The notes: generated by a model not told the origin, from the letters alone. Positions 45,066 to 56,880 are shown, counted from the stretch's first letter. The stretch: 64,000 nucleotides of DNA from Lophius americanus (GCA_037951165.1 JBBDHG010000057.1:10814001-10878000), one strand, 5' to 3'. Translations and numbers: made by a program.

Positions 45066-47004
45066 AAAATAACTTTCTTTGCAGATTTTATGATGATCTG
45101 TCGCATCCTCCTTTCGAGCACATTGCAGTATACTTGCCAGTTACTCCACAGGTACTGTACTTATTTGCCATTAAGTGTTGACTCTATAGGTGCCGCTCAC
45201 TATTGAATTTTTAGGTTGCTACCACAACAGGCACCCGTACATTTCTAACCACAGCAGCTAGGGGCCACCTCTGCAAATGAAGACATGAACATGACCCACT
45301 CAGATTCCATGTCTCTATATTTCACTAGAGGTTATATGACAGATCTTGTGTCTGCTTCCTGTGTTCCTGACATTTTATCATATTTGTTTTCTTACTTTTC
45401 TCTTTCAGATTGCAAGCTTTTCACTTTGCTTTTGGGTACTAATATCAAACGGATCAAACCTGACACAGTTCTTTTATCAGTAGATATATTTGTGACCTAA
45501 ACTCATCAATATTAGATGACAATGATGTGTCCTTGGGAGTTTCTCATTCATCTCAGGAAGGTGGATTTGGAACATTATGTGAAAGAAAGGACGAGAAGAA
45601 ATACGATTTGTATTCATTTATTTGTCTTCATTTAACCCATCTATAGACTTACAATGGATATCATTCCTTTAAAACACTTTGCATTATTATTAGTAGTGGT
45701 ATAGGTTGTAGTAGAAATCACTTTTCCTGTTCTATAAGAAAATTAAACATGCATAATTTTAGCACTACATCACATTCACCATGAATGGAAATATAACACT
45801 TGCTTATATGTGCTAAGACAGCCATGCACTACTTCATAAGGAAATGTCAAGTTAGCTTTTACCCTGGGGCATGTTAATCACCATAAATAAAACATTGAAT
45901 GCAATGTCAAGGCCCGCCCAGTCAGTCTGAGCCATATGTACATCACAGACTAAGTCCAACACTGCAAAGGACTTAAATAAATTTACAATGTAGGCAGTGC
46001 ATCAAGTTGAAAAAAATGATTCATGATTCAAAATTACGTTTTAATTCAAGTTGGAGATTAGTGTATAGTAAGGAGTAGCCAGTGTAGCGGAGGCGTGGGC
46101 AAATGGTTTGGCAGGAGCAGAGACAAGCCACCACTCTGTTACACCAGGCCAAGAGCGAGAATGACGGGGGATACCGAGGCCATGGCACAAAAGCATGCAC
46201 AGCTATGAGTGCTATGAATTCTCATATGTATGTATTCGGACTCAAGCAGAGGCACAAAAAATCCTCTCCGATGTTTCATTAACCACTGCCCCCCGCCTCA
46301 CAAATTAATTTCTTATAGACCACTAGGAGCATTCTATTTATTATAATGTAAAAATTGTAAAAAACAAAACAAAAAAACAACAACAATGCAGCAGCTTTAT
46401 TTTCCTCATTGAGATAGACAACATTAGAACGGGACAATGGATAGCAGTGAGCGCCAGAGAGTGAGAGAAATTGGGCAAGACAGACGGAGGAGAAAGGTAA
46501 AGAGCTTTGGATTTCTTCTGGAATTTGTTCTCTGTATTTTTTTTTTCCTCAATCGTTCAATACAATCTCTTTAAAAGTATTCATTTATCAATTGGACCCC
46601 CACTCTGCCCCTGAACTCCCTTCAAGCATTCTGAACAAGAAAGCCACAGCCATTTGAAATCCTTCATTCATTAATGAAAGGCATCCATTACTGTCAAACA
46701 GTGAGCGGGTTAATGTAAATAAATGAATTCTCCAACCCACTTAACTGTGGTATATTATGAGCGAGCAAGGCATAATTGTGTTTCTGTTCAGTTCAGATAA
46801 ATTCAGATGCACAAGGCCTCCACCCCCAATGCAACCTCTCATTTGCATGCAAGTGAGCTCTGCAACCAAGGGAGATACATCACATGGCTTATTACCAAGG
46901 TTACGTTAAATGTTTTTTCCAATTATAATAAATATTATATTATGCAATTAATAATTGCATTCGATGTGTCCATGATGAGCAATAGGCACCGCCTGTGAAC
47001 AGGC
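45066..47004. other. Unassigned DNA
   Basis: No family recognised. 46640-46870 is a compact block with TTAATGTAAATAAATGAATT and the octamer ATTTGCAT. The AAC/AAAC-rich stretch near 46360 is low complexity. Confidence 0.5.
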
Positions 47005-47112
47005 CAGGGAGTAAATGGGGTTTCATGGTCTTGCTCAATAACCTCACATTGTGGACAGTGTTGGCTGCGCAGGGTTCGAACGACTGACCCCTCAGATTGA
47101 TGGATGACTACT
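47005..47112 (-). mobile_element. tRNA-derived SINE fragment (reversed)
   Basis: On the minus strand: AGTAGTCATCCATCAATCTG, GTCAGTCGTTCGAACCCTGC (B-box-like GTTCGAACC) and GTTATTGAGCAAGACCATG. The tRNA-like half only. Confidence 0.65.
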
Positions 47113-48059
47113 GTGTCCTTGTGACAAAAGGAAAATTAAATTAGATATAATATAAAAAAAAAGAATGCACTTCTTGGTGGCCTGAAATGTCCTCCAGAGT
47201 CTGGCTACTATTCTAAATCTTCCAATACAATTGCGGGGGGGGGGGTCTCTACCTCTTATCCTACAGGTGCCACTATATATCCTCTTTAAATAATTTGTTG
47301 TGCACGCTCAGTCATAAGCATTATTAGAGAGACAATTTGTGAATCCACTTGCACCGGTATGTATCCAGACCTGGGTGTTAGATCAGGTGGAACAATACTG
47401 GGACACTCAGATGCCAAAATCTAGCCTCAATCAATACAAGTATCACAAAGTATGTCATTATAATTTGCCGTCACAAATTAATAGATGTCCAGTATCTGGC
47501 CCAGGGAGAGATGTTATAAGAGAAAGGTGGCTTTTGATTTAGCAAGTTCAAGTTCAAAAGTAGTCTCCCGACCATCCATTTGGTTGCACGGCAGGCTGAT
47601 TTTACATCCTGAATCAAAGATGATTTACAAGGGAGACATTCAGCCCTTTAGTTGCTCAGCAGAAATGTGGCCTGAAATGAAATGGCATGAAGCAGCATTC
47701 CTTGCTTGTCATGATCCACCCAAACAGATTCAATGATTGAATCAACTGTCAATTAAGTAGACGTTTATTATTGATATTGATGCAATACATTTACTCTGTT
47801 AATGTACTATAAAATTTGCTGAGATGATGATTTTTCCTCTCCTGTTGGGACCTTCAATTTTGTTACAGCAGCCAACAACAACAGTGAAACTGCACTAAAT
47901 GATAACTTTTAAACATATATAATTTTGGCACTCTTTGCAACCTTTGTGGATAAAATATGATGATCTAAACAGGAAAAACCCTTCATTATCATTGCACTGG
48001 CGTATTAAACAGAATTGCACAGTGGGTAATTCACTTATCTATTGCATGATTGATGAAGA
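47113..48059. other. Unassigned DNA with an 11-G run
   Basis: The homopolymer G run is at 47235-47245. No other feature recognised. Confidence 0.5.
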
Positions 48060-48400
48060 GTTGAGTTATTTAATAGAAGTTTGGCTGAAACTTTTCTGTA
48101 ATCTATAGGTGTGAATTTTTTAATGACCTGTAGAGCCTTCCACAGGGCAGCAGGGTCAAAAGATTGTGACATGGGTGCTGAAAATGTCCCTCCAGTGCAG
48201 GTAACTGTACCAATTATTTATTGTGTTGATTTCTTGATCCTGAAGAGCTTTCCTTATCGTTGGCAGCAGTGTAGCTGATGAACCACACCGGTACGCTGTA
48301 AGGCAGGACACTCAATGGAGCAATGATGGAAGGGCAGATTGTGACCTGCTGGGGCAGGTAAGATCTCGTCCTGAGGAAATAAAAATGATGGAAATTAAGT
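48060..48400 (-). mobile_element. CR1/Rex1-like LINE, C-terminal fragment
   Basis: On the minus strand, LPQQVTICPSIIAPLSVLPY and SVPVWFISYTAANDKESSSG lead to a stop at 48214-48216. After the stop come VQLPALEGHFQHPCHNLL, TLLPCGRLYRSLKNSHL and ITEKFQPNFY. Rex1/jockey-like LINEs have the same order: an ESIL..CI.VWYG..TA..RK block, an LPAL..IY..RC block, a H..FTLLPSGRRYRS block and a NSF.P.A block. An AG acceptor-like site at 48371-48372 (minus) makes the first part look like an exon, but the LINE match explains it better. It may be a decayed relative of the element at 31914-32490. Confidence 0.65.
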
Positions 48401-48424
48401 GTGTTGTTCATGTGAGTAATTTGA

Positions 48425-49255
48425 ATGGAGATGTATATGTTGTCTATTACTTTTTGTCAGAATAACACTTTGACATTTTCAGACATAACTTCCTAATCGT
48501 TGGTCTGATTTGGTTTATGTTGAAAATTTGGTGAATTTACTTGAGGAGATCTGTCTACTAAATATCATACTGTTCTTGAGAAGTTCATATTACACTGACT
48601 AGTGGTAGATTGTTTTATGGAAAGTGTGAGACCTTAGTGTGAAAACTAAATGCAATGATTTTGGGAAAGGTACTTTGTATATTTCCGACAGTGAGGAGAG
48701 CAATATCTACAAAATGTTCAGGGCCATAATGACACAAGCTTTGGTCTGATATAGCTCAAAATTGGTGTACATGGTTTGACTTGAGGAGATCTATATGATA
48801 AATATAATACTTTATTCTAGGAATTCATATTTTACTCAATAGGGGTAGATTTTTTCAAATGAAAAACTCTCACCCATATAGACCTCAATACAAGTAAGTA
48901 GGGAATATATTTTGGGAAAGGTCAGTTATATATTTACCACACTAGGGAGAACTTTATTTCTGAAATGTCTCAAGCAATAACTTTGTAACTGTTGATCTGT
49001 TTTAGTAAAAATTCATTGCATTTTAAATACCTTTAGTAAATCTACCTTGCATACATTGTGTTTACTTTTATATTTTATATTTTTTCTCACTAGGGGGAGC
49101 TTTGCACGAAAAACAGTTTGTTGGACATAGCTTACTAATTGTCCTATTTGGTAAAAATTTAGTGCGTATGAATCAACTCAAGGACATCTTTCATGTATAT
49201 ATCATATTTTACTGTAGTACATAATGTTTAACTCACTTTTAGGACTATCAAGTTT
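48425..49255 (+). repeat. Helitron-like family, tandem modules without 3' terminus
   Basis: At least two and a half consecutive modules. The ACCTTAGTGTG or GACCTCAATA word appears at 48631 and 48886, TTTTGGGAAAGGT at 48660 and 48909, ACTTGAGGAGATCT at 48538 and 48780, and CTCACTAGGGGGAGCTTTGC at 49085. The terminal hairpin and CTAG are not visible at the right end. The module period here is about 250 bp. Confidence 0.8.
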
Positions 49256-50873
49256 TATACTATTTTTTTTTATATAAAACCTCAGCTTAATCAATATGCA
49301 GAACACGAAACTGATTCCAAACTGGATCAATCGAGACTCGGGTTAGCAAATAACGTCAGTGGTACTGTTAGCCAGCCGACATTTGGCTTATGGCTGGAAA
49401 CGGATCATCTGCTGTAGCAACTCCGAAAGGGAACAAATGAAAAACGAAAATATAACATAGACATAAAAAGGAGTTCCAAATAAGTTATCTATTGAAGCGA
49501 TAGAATGACTAAAGTCAATTGTGCTTGTAGAACGTTTTCATTTACTGCTAATTAATAATTCACACACAGTCATGATATGAAACTGCCCTTTAAATACTTT
49601 TTTTTCTTGCATTGTTAGCCAACGTTCATCTGATAAGGACCACGAGGAGTTACTCTTGCGATGGCGCAAATGTGGTTGTTAATTAGTGCACATTAATTAC
49701 ACAAAGTTATCCCCGCTTATGTGCAAAAATGTACACATATTGTCTGACAAAGCTGAATTTTGATGGAATAAATTTGATTTTCCTTTAAATATGGAATGCC
49801 AGGTGACTTTGAAATACTATACTAGAATGAGCTTTGGAGTAGCCTTGTCCATGTGAAGATCAATAAGTTAGGATACTATAAATATCTCACTCTGAATACG
49901 CACACCCACCCCAACATCCCCCCCACCATGTTTCGCGGGTCAGACGTGCTGTGAGTTTTGGACGCTTCTTGCATTTGAATGGATTTAAGCACAGCACGTA
50001 GAGGCCATTTTGGGAATACACGTGTAATGAATGAAGAAGAAAACAATAATGTTCAGAGGTCATTTGGCGTCTGAGTTTCTTTTCAATCATCACGGCAGAC
50101 GACTCCAATGTAAAATTCCCAAGGCGCGAATTCTCTCACCATTTGTTACACCTTTCCAGATAAATCTGCTTTCATTCAGAAAGAGTCCACTCAACAGTAG
50201 CAGAAGTGAAAAAATTATGTATTTTGTGTAGCCTTTTTGAAATGGAAAAAAAATCTACCTTGAATTTCATCCACTACTTTGATGAAACTTTGTGGCCCCT
50301 GTTCCTCCAGCTCCTTGTCTGTCTGGTGATTTCCTTCATGTCCCAGGGTGACCAAGGAAGTGGAAGGGTCGGTGACACAAACTGAATTTTGTATCCAAAT
50401 CTTGACTTTTCATATTCATCTTTGTTTGTGACTTGCAACTGATATCCAGAAAAATAATTATCTCTACCAATACCCCACAGTTACAACATGCATGACCACG
50501 ATCTTCAGAATAAATTATCGGTATATCAGTTGTAAACAAAATGAATACGGTCATTCATGTCTTGCATAGCTCCCTGTGGTTGCAGTAGTATGCACTGATG
50601 ATTCTGCAGCACTTTAGGCTGGGGGTGAGAAGTTTAAAACAACTTTTGATTGAAGCATTTTCTTATCTTTTACTTACATTTACCACCCCTTGTATCCGAA
50701 CTGTACTTTCTTGAATCTTTCATATTTGACTTTGTCCACCATTCAGTGTCAACTATATTCAGATATACATGGACACTTTTCTTCTGGTCTTTACATGCAA
50801 AGTCGCAATGGTTTCATGATACATGCAAAAAACAAGACGTGTTTTATTAGAAGATGGGCGTCTTATGATATGA
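49256..50873. other. Unassigned DNA
   Basis: Nothing recognised. Confidence 0.5.
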
Positions 50874-50935
50874 TCAGGGATGTAAAGTGCATTATAAATT
50901 AAATGTATTATTATTATTATTATTAAGTTTATTTG
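50874..50935 (+). repeat. Repeat tail with ATT run
   Basis: GATGTAAAGTGCATTATAAA followed by TTAAATGTATTATTATTATT, the reverse-strand counterpart of 18946-18980. Confidence 0.55.
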
Positions 50936-51035
50936 TTGTGATGCTTTGTGATGTGTACATTTGCATCAATATTATTTGACGTTAAAAGCAGAAACACCTC
51001 ATCACATCGCATTCATCCTGAGAACCCAGGTCCAC

Positions 51036-51405
51036 GCAATGGTTAGAGAACTTTACCAGTGATCTTTACCACCAGGGTCAGAGACCTTCAACATAGGTCT
51101 TCCTCCATGGTCAGAAACCTTCACCAGTGGTATATAACTACACGGTCAGAGACCTTCACCATAAGTCTTCCTCCATGGTTAAAGAAATTTACCAGTGGTC
51201 TATACCACCATGGTTAGAAACATTTACCGGTAGTTTATACCTCCATGGTCAGAGACCTTCACCAGTGATCTATATCTCCATGGTTAAAAAACTTGACCAG
51301 TTGTGCACACCTCCACATTCAGAGAACTTCACCAGTGGTCTTCCTCAATAGTCAGAGACCTTCACTAGATGTCTTCATCTTAGGCCAGAGACCTATACCA
51401 GTGGT
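51036..51405. repeat. Minisatellite, about 34-bp unit, 11 copies
   Basis: The unit is close to CTCCATGGTCAGAGACC plus TTCACCAGTGGTCTATA. The GGTCAGAGA-like word starts at 51041, 51075, 51109, 51144, 51177, 51212, 51247, 51282, about 51316, 51351 and 51383. Copies differ by many substitutions but hardly in length. Confidence 0.92.
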
Positions 51406-52224
51406 TTCCGTGCATTTACACCATATCATCAGCAGCATATGACCACAGGACCACATTTGAAACCAAAAGGAAAGGATCAGTTAGTTTCCATGTGATTTGT
51501 GTTCTTCACATATCTGAAATTTAGGCTCCTTCAGTCTGCTTTGTCGACATGGTGTTAAAGTATATGCATCCTTGTACTCCGCATGCAGATGTAATCAGAA
51601 CTCTGAATGCTTTCAAGAGATTATTTACCAAAGCACTTTCATCAACCTGCAGATGGCATACTACAACTGGCATTGATCTTGTTCTGATAGAAGCCAGATA
51701 TCAGTATGTTTTTTAGTGCTATGAATCACAGACATAGCTTATCAGTAGTTGAGTGGCATACATCCAACTGCCTTTTAAGCTGTTTGAAATGGAAAACAAC
51801 AAAAAGGAGTGGTAAAATGTATTGGTACACACAGTTTACAAGGCGTAAAGTCATATCAAGAAGGTACCTGCTGAAATAGAAAATATATAGTTGAGAAGAA
51901 ACCGGGAGAGGCTAAAGGGAAATAGTGGAAATACAGACGGTGCCTGATAGTCTTTGATAGGCCAACCCTTAAAATAAAAAAAGGACCTTGGACATATTCC
52001 ATGAAATGTTACATTTCATGGAATACAACATGTATTTTATGTGAATTAATTTCATGTTTTCAAGATAAAATTTATGTCATGTAGGACACGCATGTAATCC
52101 AACAACTTAATATTTTAAGACTCAATTTGGTTGGCATGAACTGATACTATCGAGTTTTGATGTTTGTCTTGGGTCCAACTTGGATGCAAGCTGTTTGGGA
52201 TTAGTTCATATTTAGTTAATTACT
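51406..52224. other. Unassigned DNA
   Basis: Only the palindrome at 51995-52025 stands out. Confidence 0.5.
51995..52025. repeat. Perfect 15-bp palindrome
   Basis: TATTCCATGAAATGT, a single T at 52010, then ACATTTCATGGAATA: exact reverse complements. Confidence 0.95.
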
Positions 52225-52450
52225 CAACAGGTATTCAGGGTATAGCGACCGACTTTCATTTGAAAGATCGGAAGGTAGTTGGTTGGAGTCCCAGAAGGGT
52301 TTACTTTTTGTAGGGTCCTTGAGTAAGACTCTATTACAGGTGCTTCAAAGGGGCCGCCCAGAGCTCCCTCACAGATAGGTCAAATGCAGAGAAATAATTA
52401 CACTATGTTGTAATGTGTTTGGCTGAATTTGATCAATAATGCATACATTA
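52225..52450 (+). mobile_element. tRNA-derived SINE
   Basis: GAAAGATCGGAAGGTAGTTG, GGTTGGAGTCCC (B-box-like), GTAGGGTCCTTGAGTAAGAC, TTCAAAGGGGCCGCCCAGAG, GGTCAAATGCAGAGAAATAA, and a GATCAATAATGCATACATTA tail. The head resembles the SINE at 14325. The tail resembles the CTT-tailed group. Confidence 0.75.
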
Positions 52451-52464
52451 TTATCATTAAAATG

Positions 52465-52680
52465 AATGTGTTAATTTCAACGTAAGCAATTGTGTTGGGC
52501 CACCAAAAGTTATTTTCTTTAGATAAACTCCATTTAATTGGCAAATTTTACCAAGCCAAAATGCATTGGACCAACCCTATTAAATAGAGATGGACCAATC
52601 CCAAGTAACTAAACTGATTAATCCCTATAATTTACCAACCCAGGAACATTAAGTTATACCAAGATATGAGCTTAATACTG
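52465..52680 (-). repeat. MITE-like repeat X, copy 2
   Basis: On the minus strand: CTTGGTATAACTTAATGTTC, TGGGTTGGTAAATTATAGGG, TGGGATTGGTCCATC, GGGTTGGTCCAATGC and GGCCCAACACAATTGCTTAC. The last word and the repeated GTTGGTCCAA theme link it to 39060-39270. Confidence 0.5.
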
Positions 52681-52964
52681 AAAGAAACTAATTTATCAAG
52701 TGGAAAAACTTCATTCAAAGAGTTTATTTTGGTATTGTACAAGCAACATAGTCTATACTGGATGATGTTGCCATGGAGGACAAACAAAAAATCAAACCGT
52801 TAGATGTCTGAATGACTAAAGACAGAAAGTAACCATGGCTTTTATTATCACACAAAACTACATATGCCACATGTAAAAGCCTAAAAATGTATTTATTCCA
52901 TGGAACAAGCATAAATACTGTATTTGATAACTATGTATACTTTTTACATCAAGTTAAAGAACTT
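52681..52964. other. Unassigned DNA
   Basis: Nothing recognised. Confidence 0.5.
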
Positions 52965-52965
52965 T

Positions 52966-53157
52966 AAAGGTGCAGTGTTTCAAATCTAGAAGTATCTATT
53001 TTAATACATGGAATATAATAATCAAATGTGTTTTTTAGTGTATAATCAGCTGACCATGAAAATACATTTCATGTTGTTTTGTAAAAAAAAAACCTTCCTA
53101 TCTCCAGAGGGGGCAGGTCCTCTTCCATGGAGGCCATGTGCTATATTTGTACAGTAG
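52966..53157 (+). mobile_element. MITE-like element, half copy A
   Basis: Starts at TAAAGGTGCAGTGT, a terminal sequence typical of a common fish MITE-like family. It continues to AACCTTCCTATCTCCAGAGG, GGGCAGGTCCTCTTCCATGG and ATTTGTACAGTAGCC, where it is cut by the RTE-like LINE. Its partner in reverse lies at 55295-55490. Confidence 0.65.
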
Positions 53158-54605
53158 CCTTAATCTTCTTCTTTTCTTCCTGATATTCCCATTAGGATTC
53201 GCCACAGCGAATAAACTGTTTCCATCTTGCCCTGTCTCTGCATTTTCCTCTGTTACACCAACCAACTGCATGTCCTCTCTCACCACATCCAGAAACCTCC
53301 TCTATGATCTTCTCTTTTTTCTCCTTCTTGGCAGCTCTATCTCCGGCATCCTTCTACCAATAGATTCTATATCCCTCCTTTTCGCGTGTCCAAACCGTCT
53401 CAATCTGGCCTCTCTTACTTTGTCTCCAAGACGTCTAGCCTGGGACGTCTAGCCCCTCTGATTTGCTCGTTTCTAATAGTGTCCGTCCTCTTGACTTCCA
53501 AAGAAAACCTTGACATCTTCATCTTACATCTTCTGACTCCTGTCTTTTGGTCAGGGCTGCAGTCTCTAAACCATACAGAAGAGCTGGTCTCACTTCCATC
53601 TTGGAAACCTTTCCCTTCTCTCTTGCTGCTACTCTTCTGTCACAAATAACTCCTGGCTACTCTTCTCCACCCACTCCACCCTGCATGAACTCACTTCTTC
53701 ATTTCTTTTCCGCATTCCTCATTGCTATGAACAGTTAACCTCACATACTTAAACTCCTGCACCTTCCTCACTTCTACTCACTGTTTCCTCACCATTCCAC
53801 CTGCCTCCCTTTCATTCACACACAAGTATTCTGTAATGCTTCGACTGACCTTCACTGCATCTGCATTGTGTAGCTCATTGGCTTTATACCCATGTAGTTA
53901 CTACAGCTCTAACCATCAGCCTTCTTCTCGAAAATTGGCACAAGTACACTTTTCGTCCATTTCTCAGGCATCCCGTCACTCTCTAATATAGTGTTGAGCA
54001 ATCTAGTTAAATACTAGAGACAGTCCCTTCTCTCCTAGACACTTCCATACTTCCACCGGTATATTGTCAGGACTGACCGCCTTTCAATTCTTTTTTCTTT
54101 TCAAAGCTGCTGTCACTTCAATCCTGATCCTTGGGACTTCCTTGGGATTTATAATTCTCACACCTTCCACTCTTCTCTCTCTCTCATTTTCTTCACTCAT
54201 CAGTTCTCTAAAGTACAGTACTCTTTCCACCTTGCCCTCACACTCTCTTCACTTGTAAGAACTTTACCATTTCTATCCTTAATCACCCTAACCGGCTGCA
54301 CATCCTTCCCATCTCGGTCTCGCTGCCTCACCGATTGGTACATGTTAGTTTCTCCTACCTTATTGTCCAATCTTTCATAAACCTTACTCCTCGCCTTATG
54401 TCATATCTTGGTGTAGTCCTGCCTACTTTTTTCGCCTCTATTGCTATCCAACTTCTTCCTCACTAAACATGTCCTACTCATTATTTCCTGAACATCCTCA
54501 TTCCAACACTGTGTCTCTCTTATCACATTTGCTGTAGTTGCCCAGTCATTCGCGTCCCTCCCTACCATCCTGACCCTGTCTCAACTCCTACCTGAAGTTC
54601 CATGG
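53158..54605 (-). mobile_element. RTE/Rex3-like LINE pseudogene
   Basis: On the minus strand, with frame breaks: RWKEYCTLEN-like and SEENERERRVEGV, PKEVPRIRIEVTAALKRKKN, then AVSPDNIPVEVWKCLGEKG (the SGKA.GPD.IPVE.WK block before the RT). The RT core is deleted around 53780-53900. The C-terminal part follows: KMEVRPALLYGLETAALTKR, SRFSLEVKRTDTIRNERIRG, RLGDKVREARLRRFGHAKRR, RRFLDVVREDMQLVGVTEE. This order is diagnostic of fish RTE-clade elements such as Rex3. A minus-strand frame at 53098-53286 is the best remaining piece. It is inactive. Confidence 0.88.
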
Positions 54606-54609
54606 GACA

Positions 54610-54767
54610 GGCCAACTATAGTTTATATTCTACTTTCTTTGGGGAGCTTTTCTACTAAAATACTGTGGAAATCACTTTGAATTTAATTTGAGGAGTTCAA
54701 TGAGGGGGATTGCTTGTACAATAAACAGGATTGGGGAATTTCCCTGGGACAGATTGTAACATCTAGT
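54610..54767 (+). repeat. Helitron-like family, terminal module
   Basis: CTTTGGGGAGCTTTTCTAC, then TTTGAGGAGTTCAATGAGGG, GGATTGGGGAATTTCCCTGG and, after a decayed hairpin, CATCTAGT with CTAG at 54763-54766 and T at 54767. It begins directly after the RTE-like LINE. Confidence 0.65.
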
Positions 54768-55294
54768 CCTAAATATTAAATTGAACTATTTTAGGTTACT
54801 TTTGCAAACTATATTTAGCACTCTGAATAATCTGTCCTTGTCTGGTGCCTGTGATGAAGATGGTTGAGCTCCGACCTTCATGTTGGTGTGGATGAGCTCG
54901 AGTCCAGTGATAGCTTTGTCTCATCATCATGGCAGACAACAGATACTGTATGAACAAAAAAAAAAGAGAACAATAATTCAACAAGCCAATCTATCCATGA
55001 CACATTATACACTGCAATCCTGATGAGAAGTCAGGAGTTAAGTGTCTTCAGGTGAGACACTGATCATGTTAGCAGGTAGACGGTTGACATTAGTTACTGT
55101 TAGGTAAAAGCTTACTGCTAGTCAGCTAACGTTACCCAAACAATCTTAGTTAATGTTATCAACGCTAGCAATAAATCCTACCAGATTTTCAGATCTTTGG
55201 AGTATTTTATCATCCACCATCGTGCTGTTGCTGAGCTTGCACTATATTTGCTTCAACACTGACTTTGTAACAAGTGGAGATACCCAGTTTTCAC
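54768..55294. other. Unassigned DNA
   Basis: Contains CTAACGTTACC and related words near 55125, possibly the inner part of the next MITE-like copy. Not resolved. Confidence 0.4.
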
Positions 55295-55490
55295 CTCCTC
55301 GACCAGGTCAACTTTTCGGCCTCCATGGTAGAGAACCCGTCACCTCTGGATATGAAGTTTTTTTCCAAACCAAATAGTATGTATTTTTTTCACCTTATTA
55401 AACCTAGTTCAACCAAGCTATTTATATACTCTTAATAAACTGAACAGCATACCACCTACATTTTACACACTGCACCTTTACTCCAACTCT
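55295..55490 (-). mobile_element. MITE-like element, half copy B (reversed)
   Basis: On the minus strand: TAAAGGTGCAGTGTGTAAAA, then AAACTTCATATCCAGAGG, GACGGGTTCTCTACCATGGA and GGCC. The words, order and spacing match copy A at 52966-53157. The two copies have their terminal sequence facing outward, with the RTE-like LINE and a Helitron-like copy between them. Confidence 0.65.
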
Positions 55491-56012
55491 TAACTAGTAT
55501 TCTGTATTAGCTTTTAGCATTACCATAGTGCAGATAGTACAGACTTTTAATACAGATTAAAGAATTTGCCCCATATTTCTCTCCCATAAGAACTGCAGCT
55601 ATAACTCAAGTTGATGAATGAAATATACGCTGTGTACACTGACATATGGGCTGCTGTGTATGAGAGTGAAAAGTGAGTTTGTATGTACTATATTGACATC
55701 TCTTACTCATTGATGCCGCAGAAATTTCTCACGTATTCCGTATCAAGCGCCTTTGTGGTGACACATCGTTGTCAGAACAATGGAAACACAAAGCTTTTTC
55801 TTTCTCCATTAATTTCCTGTTTTGAAATTATGCTCTGTTATTCAAAGATAGTGTTGATTTTTGAAGAGATACAATAGCTGTTGAATATTTATGAGGAGAC
55901 ATTTCAAATACCAACAATAAGGGTAAACAATAAGGGTGACTGTGGGAGTATGGACAACAACATAACCTTGGTTTATGAAAAAAAGGGTTCAATATAGCAT
56001 TATAGTAAAGCT
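55491..56012. other. Unassigned DNA
   Basis: Nothing recognised. Confidence 0.5.
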
Positions 56013-56880
56013 AAATCTTCACACCTGATAATCCGGGGGACTCTTTTGTTTGGTTCGCCTTCACATTGCACAATGTCAAACAAACCAAACTTTCTGAACG
56101 TCACACAGTCATAACGACTCCTCGTAATGAACCAATAAAAATCTAAGAAGAAGAAGAAAAGGCAGAAGAAGAAAACCGCTTATCTATTTTACAGAACAGT
56201 TAACTGAAATCCACCACCATTATGCTATATTCTCATCGGACTAGTATCATCTGGGCCCTGTAGTTATTTGTAATAATTATGGAGGACGTCTGGGATATTA
56301 TTCAGTGCAAATGCGCCTCGACTGTACTTTGTCAGGTTAAAATCCCATTGCAAATAACAAACCATATTTCATCAGCAGCGGATGTTATGCAGTGCCTAAT
56401 CTATCTAACCGTGGGGATAATGTAACTAAATTCAAGTGAAGTACAGAATTTATTTTATCCTATGCAAATATTTGGGTATGAAACACAGATGTGGGGTGTA
56501 ATTTTAAAATCAAATGATGTCCTCAGGTAATACCAGTCCCGTTTTCGAATAGGGCATACGACGTAATGTCATGTTTACAAAGACGCCGAGTGAGGTACCG
56601 ATTTGGAATTGAACAAATTAAATCACATCTATGTCCAATGAAGCACTGTGCTTTGCTCAAGTTCCTACCTTTGGTTTATAATTTTTCCGCTTTGCTTTAA
56701 TACCACAAATGAACCGCACCAGAGTGCACTTCGAAGCAAACCAAGACCCCCCTTTTATCAAATGGACCAGAGTTTGTTTGTTTGGTTCGCACTACAGTTC
56801 GAAAGAGAATTTACGCCATGAATATAACTGACGATCCAAGGAAACAAACCAAAGAGCTATGGTGTGAAAGCGGCCTTTGA
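56013..56880. mobile_element. Probable non-autonomous DNA transposon
   Basis: The ends are inverted and related. The left end reads CTTCACACCTGATAATCCGG and ACTCTTTTGTTTGGTTCG. The right end, read on the minus strand, is CTTTCACACCATAGCTCTTT and GGTTTGTTTCC. Inside, several TTTGGTTCGC/GCGAACCAAA-type words occur (56730-56800). Such TTTGGTTCG-rich elements with CTTTCACACC ends are common in fish. There is no coding sequence. Superfamily not assigned. Confidence 0.55.

Noticed and set aside
48214..48411. Minus-strand frame with a good AG acceptor-like site, first taken for a terminal host exon
   Set aside because: Residues in and just after the frame line up with the C-terminal region of CR1/Rex1-like LINEs (VWF.SYTAA, LPALEG, TLLPCGRLYRSL), so it was assigned to a LINE.
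51036..51405. Regularly spaced repeats considered as a CRISPR array
   Set aside because: Eukaryotic context, no constant repeat separated by unique spacers, and every position of the unit drifts. It is a minisatellite.
53138..53738. Plus-strand frames of up to 104 codons rich in Ser, Leu and Phe
   Set aside because: They are antisense shadows of the minus-strand RTE/Rex3-like LINE.
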